Assembly (NCBI GenBank): GCA_900551015.1
Contig: URUI01000015.1
Span: 1 to 33,550 of the forward strand
DNA from: an uncultured Collinsella sp.
GTDB lineage: Bacteria > Actinomycetota > Coriobacteriia > Coriobacteriales > Coriobacteriaceae
Length of the DNA: 33,550 nucleotides
Direction of reading: 5' to 3'
Shown: piece after piece, positions 28,324 through 33,550 of the stretch
Layout of the letters: each line of letters starts with the position of its first letter
Numbering within the stretch: position 1 is the first letter of the stretch
Position numbers and translations under genes: made by a program
Notes under the pieces: model-generated
The model's database searches: none
Seen by the model: the letters and a program-made list of their open reading frames with translations, nothing else
Told to the model about the DNA's origin: nothing

Positions 28324-28456
28324 GCCGCCCTTCAAGGGCAATATGGCCAGCGACCTCCATCGCCTACACGACACCCGCTATATTGCTCTTGAAAGATGAC
28401 GTATTCGATAAACGATGCACTTGCGCATGATGCGCACTTTGCACGAGGAGGACCAT

Positions 28457-28783
28457 ATGCACGAGAAACACGGACACGACCTTTCGCGCGACGACTTGAT
28501 CCGCGAGGCAAAGATGCAGACCGATGCTATTCAGCGGCTCAACGTTTGGCTGCGCCTGGGCTATTCGCTCGTGGCGATTGGCTTTTTGATGGGGATGTGG
28601 GGTATGCAGGGCGGCCCCGGCTGGGGTGTCCCTGTGGGCATCGTGTGCCTGGTGGTGGGCACTCCGCTTTCGATTGTGCTTAAGGTTGGCACGACCAACG
28701 CCAAAAAGAATGTCGAGCGCATGCTCGAGGCCGCGGGTATCGACGTTGAGGAGCTTATGCGACGCAAGAAGGACGAGCGATAG
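28457..28783 (+). CDS. Small two-helix membrane protein, unknown function
   Basis: 108 aa. A His-rich N-terminus (MHEKHGHDLSRDD) leads to two transmembrane segments (about 41-57 LRLGYSLVAIGFLMGMW; 64-85 GWGVPVGIVCLVVGTPLSIVLKV) and a basic helical C-terminus (ERMLEAAGIDVEELMRRKKDER). The ATG at 28457 follows GAGGAG. Family not recognised. It lies just upstream of a MarR regulator, but the 68-nt A/T-rich gap suggests a separate promoter for that gene. Confidence 0.65.
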   Translation: MHEKHGHDLSRDDLIREAKMQTDAIQRLNVWLRLGYSLVAIGFLMGMWGMQGGPGWGVPVGIVCLVVGTPLSIVLKVGTTNAKKNVERMLEAAGIDVEELMRRKKDER

Positions 28784-28851
28784 ACTTCCGTGTTGGGGTA
28801 TCATAAATAATTGTTGCGAATGTTAACTAATGTACGGCAAATGATGGTTTT

Positions 28852-29328
28852 ATGGCCCTTCTAGAGTTGCAAAGGACAATATCCCCGGTGGATTACGATG
28901 ACGTCGCTCGAAAACTGATTGTTTACTCACGTTCCCTTGCCAAGGGGTCCTTGAGTGCTGCCGGCGGCGCCAGTGTGGGCGAGGCACCGGTTTTACAGTA
29001 TCTATCGGGTATTGACGGTGATGTCATTCCCTCCGAGATTGCCAAGAAGCTGAAATTCTCCCGTGCGCGCATGTCGCATATCTTGGATTCACTCGAGAGC
29101 AAGGGTTATATTCAGCGCAGGACTGATCCAAACGATCGTCGGCGTGTGTTGGTGAGCATCACCGAGGAAGGCCGCGATTTTGCGGCGAAAAAAAATGCCG
29201 AGAGTGTGGCATCGCTCTCGAAGCAGCTCTCAGCGCTCGGCGAGCACGATGCTCAGGAGCTCGTGCGCATCCTGAATAAAGCCTACAGCCTTACCTATGA
29301 TGCCGACGACTACCTGGACAATCTATAA
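28852..29328 (+). CDS. MarR-family transcriptional regulator
   Basis: 158 aa. MarR winged helix at about residues 45-115: APVLQYLSGIDGDVIPSEIAKKLKFSRARMSHILDSLESKGYIQRRTDPNDRRRVLVSITEEG, with the typical DRR wing. N- and C-terminal helices form the dimer interface. No good Shine-Dalgarno precedes the ATG at 28852 (AATGATGGTTTT), so the start is less certain. The gap 28784-28851 is A/T-rich with GTTAAC (28818-28823) as a possible operator core. Target genes and ligand unknown. Confidence 0.88.
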   Translation: MALLELQRTISPVDYDDVARKLIVYSRSLAKGSLSAAGGASVGEAPVLQYLSGIDGDVIPSEIAKKLKFSRARMSHILDSLESKGYIQRRTDPNDRRRVLVSITEEGRDFAAKKNAESVASLSKQLSALGEHDAQELVRILNKAYSLTYDADDYLDNL

Positions 29329-29838
29329 GGATGAAGGCAGACATTTAGGTGCATCTTGAAATGCACCCGGGACAGTTGTGCCCATTGACTACCGTCAGCA
29401 TCTCATTCCAAACCAAATCAGCCAACGTACGGCATAGCAATCTCCGGTAGGTCGCAGGGCGGCGGTCGAGCTTTTCTCTCGGGAAACTTCGCGAAGCCCA
29501 GTTCCCGAGGGAAAGGTATGGTCTGTGTAATACCAGATAAACAGTACATTTTTGCTAGATTGGTATTTGACTGAAGAACCAATTGGTATGGCTTATTAAG
29601 CCCACCTTGCCGTTGACGCTCATTTTACTGCCGCTGGTGGACTTCCGAACTTGGTTGCGCAAGTGCTCCCATATATTGATATGACCAAGTAGGTGGCTAT
29701 CTGATTACTACCAGTTGGCCCCTTGGTAACGGGTGGCCCCATTGTGCGGAATGTACCGAACATCCCCGTTTGATACGTTTTCCCATGCTGCCGGGGGGCG
29801 TCCTCGGCACCTCAGCATCTCGGAAGAAAGGAGACCAG
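29329..29838. promoter_or_regulatory. 510-nt regulatory gap before the GH31 gene
   Basis: No gene is supported here. Visible structure: GGTGCAT/ATGCACC hairpin (29350-29369); CTCGGGAA/TTCCCGAG inverted repeat near 29485-29515; TTGGTATT (29560-29567), TTGGTATG (29583-29590) and an inverted AATACCA (29529-29535), with ATTGGT/ACCAAT dyad at 29559-29583. A GC-rich dyad ATGCTG/CAGCAT sits near 29785-29820, just before the ribosome site. The repeated TTGGTAT boxes look like operator sites. Confidence 0.5.
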
Positions 29839-32800
29839 GTGCGCAGGAATTCCATTTTTACGAAACGGTGGGTGAAGGGAAGCGCGGTCCTCGTTGCCAC
29901 TGCAGCGACGCTCGTGTTTGCCAATCCCCAACAGGCGATTGCCACGCCACTCAAGGGCGTCGACTCAGCGACCGTGTCCCAGTCTGCCTCGAATGTCGTC
30001 GACATCGATTTCGCTGACGGCATCAAGGGCCGTATTACGTTCCTCGAGGACGGTATTTTCCGTTATAACGTCGACCCCAAGGGTGAGTTTTCCGATTACG
30101 CCACACCGCGCAGTAAGTCCCACACGGCTAAAATCCAGGCTCAGCCCGATACCTCGGACACCTACAGCAAGCCGAGTGCGACGGTTGCCGACAAGGGCGA
30201 CACTATCGAGATCACCGGCGGAAAGGCGACCGTGATCCTGGACAAGGCGACCGGCAAGATGAGTATCAAGTCAGGCGACCGTGTCGTGGTTTCCGAGTCC
30301 GCGTCCCTCGACCTTGATAAGAAGGGTACCGTCCAGACGCTCGCCAAGGAGAAGTCCGAGAACTTCTTTGGCGGCGGCACCCAGAACGGACGCTTCCTGC
30401 ACACCAACCAGACCATCGCCATCTCCAACACGAACAACTGGACCGATGGCGGCGTTGCCTCGCCCAACCCGTTTTATTGGACGAGTGACGGCTACGGCGT
30501 ACTCCGAAACACGTTTGCAGAGGGTTCCTACGACTTCGGTTCCACGGACTCATCGACGGTCACGACTTTGCACAGCGAGAATGAGTTTGATGCCTACTAC
30601 TTCGTGGCGACCAACGAGGGCGCTTCGAACGTGGCAACCGAGATGCTGCAGGACTACTACAAGGTGACCGGTAACCCGGTACTGCTGCCCGAGTACGGGT
30701 TCTACCTTGGTCATCTTAATGCCTATAACCGTGATGGCTGGTCAACGACCTCGGGTCAAAAGAAGTGGGAGACCAAGGGCAGCAAGTCCTCGAGCGAGAA
30801 GGGCGACGTTAAGTACGAGTCTGGCATGTCGACGGGCTACAAGCTCGACGGCACACTTGCGGCCGAGACGCTCAACGGTGAGGGCCCTACGGTTGATACC
30901 GAGAACATGAAAGCGACCGATTTCGACCGCCAGTTCTCTGCTCGTCAGGTTATCGATGACTACGAGGACAACGACATGCCGCTCGGCTGGTTCCTGCCGA
31001 ACGACGGTTACGGCGCCGGCTATGGCCAGAACGGTTACTACAAGACCGGCGGCGTCAACTCCGACGGAGCGAGCTCGGCCGACCGTCTTAACGCTGTGCG
31101 TGCCAATGTCGACAACCTTAAGAAGTTCACCGAGTATGCCAACTCCAAGGGTGTGAGCACGGGCTTGTGGACCCAGTCCAACCTTGAGCCCGACAGCAAC
31201 CCTGAGACCCCGTGGCATCTGCTTCGCGACTTCGACGCCGAGGTCAAGACGGGAGGCATCACTACCCTTAAGACCGACGTTGCCTGGGTTGGATCTGGCT
31301 ACTCCTTTGGTCTTAATGGCATCAAGACAGCTTATGACACGGTGACGACCGGCGCTAACAAGCGCCCCAACATCATCACGCTCGATGGTTGGGCCGGCAC
31401 GCAGCGCTTTGGTGGCATTTGGACCGGCGACCAGTATGGCGGTAACTGGGAGTACATTCGCTTCCATATCCCCACGTATATCGGTCAGAGTCTTTCGGGC
31501 AACCCCAACATCGGCTCCGACATGGATGGCATCTTTGGCGGCGACCCCATCATCTCTGCGCGTGACTACCAGTGGAAGACGTTCACGCCCTCTATGCTTG
31601 ACATGGACGGTTGGGGCACCTACCGTAAATCGCCCATGACGCACGGCGATCCCTACACAGGCATCTCGCGCTTCTACCTCAAGCTCAAGGCGCAGCTCAT
31701 GCCCTATATCTACACGAGCGCGGCCTCGGCGGCCAACATCGACACGGGTAACGGCGATGCCGGCCTGCCCATGATCCGCGCCATGCTGCTTTCCGACAAC
31801 TCCGAGTACGCCGCAAGCACTTCGACGCAGTACCAGTATATGTTCGGTGAGAACTTCCTAGTGGCACCGGTGTATCAGGATACCCAGGCAGACGAGAACG
31901 GCAACGACATTCGCAATGGGATTTACCTCCCCAACTACGGCACCGACGAGAATCCCACCATCTGGATCGATTACTTCTCGGGTAAGCAGTATCGCGGCGG
32001 CCAGGTTCTCAACAACTACGAGGCTCCGCTTTGGAAGCTGCCGCTGTTTGTGAAGGCCAACGCTATCGTGCCGATGTACGCCGAGAACAACAACCCCGAG
32101 GCCGTGAGCGACACCAACACCAAGGGTACCGACCGCAGCCAGCGTATCGTCGAGTTCTTCGCCACCGAGGGCGACGGCACCTTTACGCAGTACGAGGACG
32201 ACGGCTCCTCCATCGAGAACAACACGACTGAGGACGATTCCTACGGCACGATCGACAATATCTCCTACGGTGAGCATGTGAGCACCGTCTACAGCTCCAA
32301 GGCCGCAGGCGGCACCGCGACCTTTACCGCCGAGGCCTCGCAGGGCGGCTACAACGGCTACGACTCCAACCGCACCACGACCTTCGTGGCCAATGTGTCC
32401 GCCAAGCCCACGAGCGTTGTCGCCAAGAACGGCGGATCCGCACTCAACGTGGTTGAGGTCGACTCGCAGGAGACCTTTGACGCCGCGACCCCCGAGGCCG
32501 GCCAGGCGGTCTACTTCTACAGCGAGACCCCCAACCTCAACCACTACGGCAGCGATGCGGACGGCACCGAGGCCGAGCAGGGCGAGAGCTTCAACAACAC
32601 CAAGATCACCACGAACCCCAAGGTCTACGTCAAGTTCGCGAAGACCGATGTTGCTGCAGCGGCGCAGACGCTTGAGCTGGGCGGTTTCGTGAACGCCGAC
32701 GCCACGCTCACAGCCGATCGCCTCAACGAGAACCTCTCCGCACCCACGAACCTTGCTGCCCCCGAGGACGCCACGACCCCAACGAGCATCAAGCTCACCT

Positions 32801-33550
32801 GGGGAAAGGTCGATGGTGCTACCTCCTACGACCTTAAGGTCGACGGCACTGTGTTTGCCGTGGGTGATGCGGCCGAGTTCACGCACACCGACCTCGCCTA
32901 CAATAGCAAGCACACCTACCAGATTCGTTCGCGCAACGCCGAAGGTTACTCCGCCTGGAGCGATGTGCTCGAGGCGAACTCCGCACTCGATCCGTGGCGG
33001 AACGTCCCCGACGCCGAGGAAATCACCTGGGAGGGCTCACTTTACGGCAGCCATAAGGCCGAGCTCGCCTTCGACCATGAGTTCCAGTCGGGCGACGGCG
33101 GTTTCCACTCCGGTGGCAACGATCTGGGCAAGGCGCTTACCGTTGACTATGGACGCGCTTACAAGCTCGATAAGCTCGAGTACTATCCGCGCGATGACGC
33201 CGGCAACGGCACCGTGACCAAGATGCGTGTTGAGACGAGTCTCGATGGCGTCCACTGGACGAGCCAGGAGGTCGATTGGGCACGTTCCGCTGATTGTAAG
33301 ACGGTAGCGTTTGACGGCACCGTGGCCGCCCGTTACGTGCGCATGACACCGCTCGCCTCGGTCGGCAATTTCTTCTCCGCGTCCGAGATTGCCATCTACA
33401 AGACCGACGGCACGGATGGCTTCGCCGTGGGCTCCAACCTCAACAAGGCCACGATCTCCGACGGAGACTACTCCAACATGAAGAACTATCTGGGCCTCGA
33501 GAATCGCGAGCCCGATACCCCGACGTTCGGTTCGCAGATCCGCGACCACT
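29839..33550 (+). CDS. Secreted multi-domain GH31 alpha-glycosidase (3' end beyond window)
   Basis: The open frame from GTG 29839 (AGGAG 5 nt upstream) runs 1237 codons to the window edge without a stop. Residues 1-35 are a signal peptide (RRNSIFTKRWVKG, hydrophobic core, AIA/TP). A beta-rich N-terminal domain follows, then the GH31 barrel: LKTDVAWVGSGY with candidate nucleophile Asp480, and LDGWAGTQRFGGIWTGDQ with candidate acid/base Asp531, 51 residues apart as in GH31. After C-terminal beta domains comes an FN3 module (about 968-1046, APTNLAAPEDATTPTSIKLTWGKVDGA). An F5/8 type C module (about 1055-1190, ETSLDGVHWTSQEVDW...ARYVRMTPLA) may bind galactosides. The exact alpha-linkage is not readable; gut GH31 of this layout includes alpha-GalNAc-ases. 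Host glycan use is inferred. Confidence 0.88.
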   Translation, partial: MRRNSIFTKRWVKGSAVLVATAATLVFANPQQAIATPLKGVDSATVSQSASNVVDIDFADGIKGRITFLEDGIFRYNVDPKGEFSDYATPRSKSHTAKIQAQPDTSDTYSKPSATVADKGDTIEITGGKATVILDKATGKMSIKSGDRVVVSESASLDLDKKGTVQTLAKEKSENFFGGGTQNGRFLHTNQTIAISNTNNWTDGGVASPNPFYWTSDGYGVLRNTFAEGSYDFGSTDSSTVTTLHSENEFDAYYFVATNEGASNVATEMLQDYYKVTGNPVLLPEYGFYLGHLNAYNRDGWSTTSGQKKWETKGSKSSSEKGDVKYESGMSTGYKLDGTLAAETLNGEGPTVDTENMKATDFDRQFSARQVIDDYEDNDMPLGWFLPNDGYGAGYGQNGYYKTGGVNSDGASSADRLNAVRANVDNLKKFTEYANSKGVSTGLWTQSNLEPDSNPETPWHLLRDFDAEVKTGGITTLKTDVAWVGSGYSFGLNGIKTAYDTVTTGANKRPNIITLDGWAGTQRFGGIWTGDQYGGNWEYIRFHIPTYIGQSLSGNPNIGSDMDGIFGGDPIISARDYQWKTFTPSMLDMDGWGTYRKSPMTHGDPYTGISRFYLKLKAQLMPYIYTSAASAANIDTGNGDAGLPMIRAMLLSDNSEYAASTSTQYQYMFGENFLVAPVYQDTQADENGNDIRNGIYLPNYGTDENPTIWIDYFSGKQYRGGQVLNNYEAPLWKLPLFVKANAIVPMYAENNNPEAVSDTNTKGTDRSQRIVEFFATEGDGTFTQYEDDGSSIENNTTEDDSYGTIDNISYGEHVSTVYSSKAAGGTATFTAEASQGGYNGYDSNRTTTFVANVSAKPTSVVAKNGGSALNVVEVDSQETFDAATPEAGQAVYFYSETPNLNHYGSDADGTEAEQGESFNNTKITTNPKVYVKFAKTDVAAAAQTLELGGFVNADATLTADRLNENLSAPTNLAAPEDATTPTSIKLTWGKVDGATSYDLKVDGTVFAVGDAAEFTHTDLAYNSKHTYQIRSRNAEGYSAWSDVLEANSALDPWRNVPDAEEITWEGSLYGSHKAELAFDHEFQSGDGGFHSGGNDLGKALTVDYGRAYKLDKLEYYPRDDAGNGTVTKMRVETSLDGVHWTSQEVDWARSADCKTVAFDGTVAARYVRMTPLASVGNFFSASEIAIYKTDGTDGFAVGSNLNKATISDGDYSNMKNYLGLENREPDTPTFGSQIRDH

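Overview
The window looks like a chromosomal segment of a Coriobacteriia gut actinobacterium, most likely Collinsella or a close relative. I infer this from protein wording, high G+C coding regions, a PyrR-type carAB leader and an AbiEi/DUF559-like protein of a kind I recall as common in this class. No database was searched. The 3' end of gyrA, a perfect parS site, and the rpsF-ssb-rpsR-rplI-dnaB block suggest the region lies near oriC.

Layout: (1) 1-5150: gyrA tail, parS, two DUF151 bifunctional-nuclease paralogues bracketing a tRNA-Ile/tRNA-Ala/tRNA-Ile cluster, two small unknown genes, and typA/bipA. (2) 5150-8890: a palindromic repeat, two minus-strand membrane protein genes (a secreted bactofilin-like protein and a UPF0126/TRIC-type channel), then a single-gene cassette (AbiEi/DUF559-like putative nuclease) bracketed by 77-bp inverted repeats. 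The cassette abuts a tRNA-Ser fragment and two tRNA-Ser genes. (3) 8890-19270: ribosomal/replication operon rpsF-ssb-rpsR-rplI, dnaB, purA, purD, a NUDIX hydrolase, a 98-nt palindromic element, an ABC exporter half-transporter and a membrane-anchored unknown protein. (4) 19300-24400: carAB behind a PyrR-binding hairpin, followed by two very strong hairpins. (5) 24400-33550: a GntR/UTRA regulator divergent from a complete mannose-family PTS (EIIA, EIIB, EIIC, EIID), a small two-helix membrane protein, a MarR regulator, and a secreted multi-domain GH31 glycosidase that runs off the window end.

Functionally the left and middle parts are housekeeping: chromosome segregation, translation, replication, purine and pyrimidine synthesis. 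The right end is a carbohydrate-use region. There a regulator, a sugar PTS and a secreted alpha-glycosidase with FN3 and F5/8C modules may work together, since TTGGTAT boxes occur in both upstream regions. The most unusual structure is the 1.26-kb inverted-repeat cassette at 7293-8556. It carries a putative PD-(D/E)xK protein and sits beside an inverted 25-bp copy of the tRNA-Ser 3' end.
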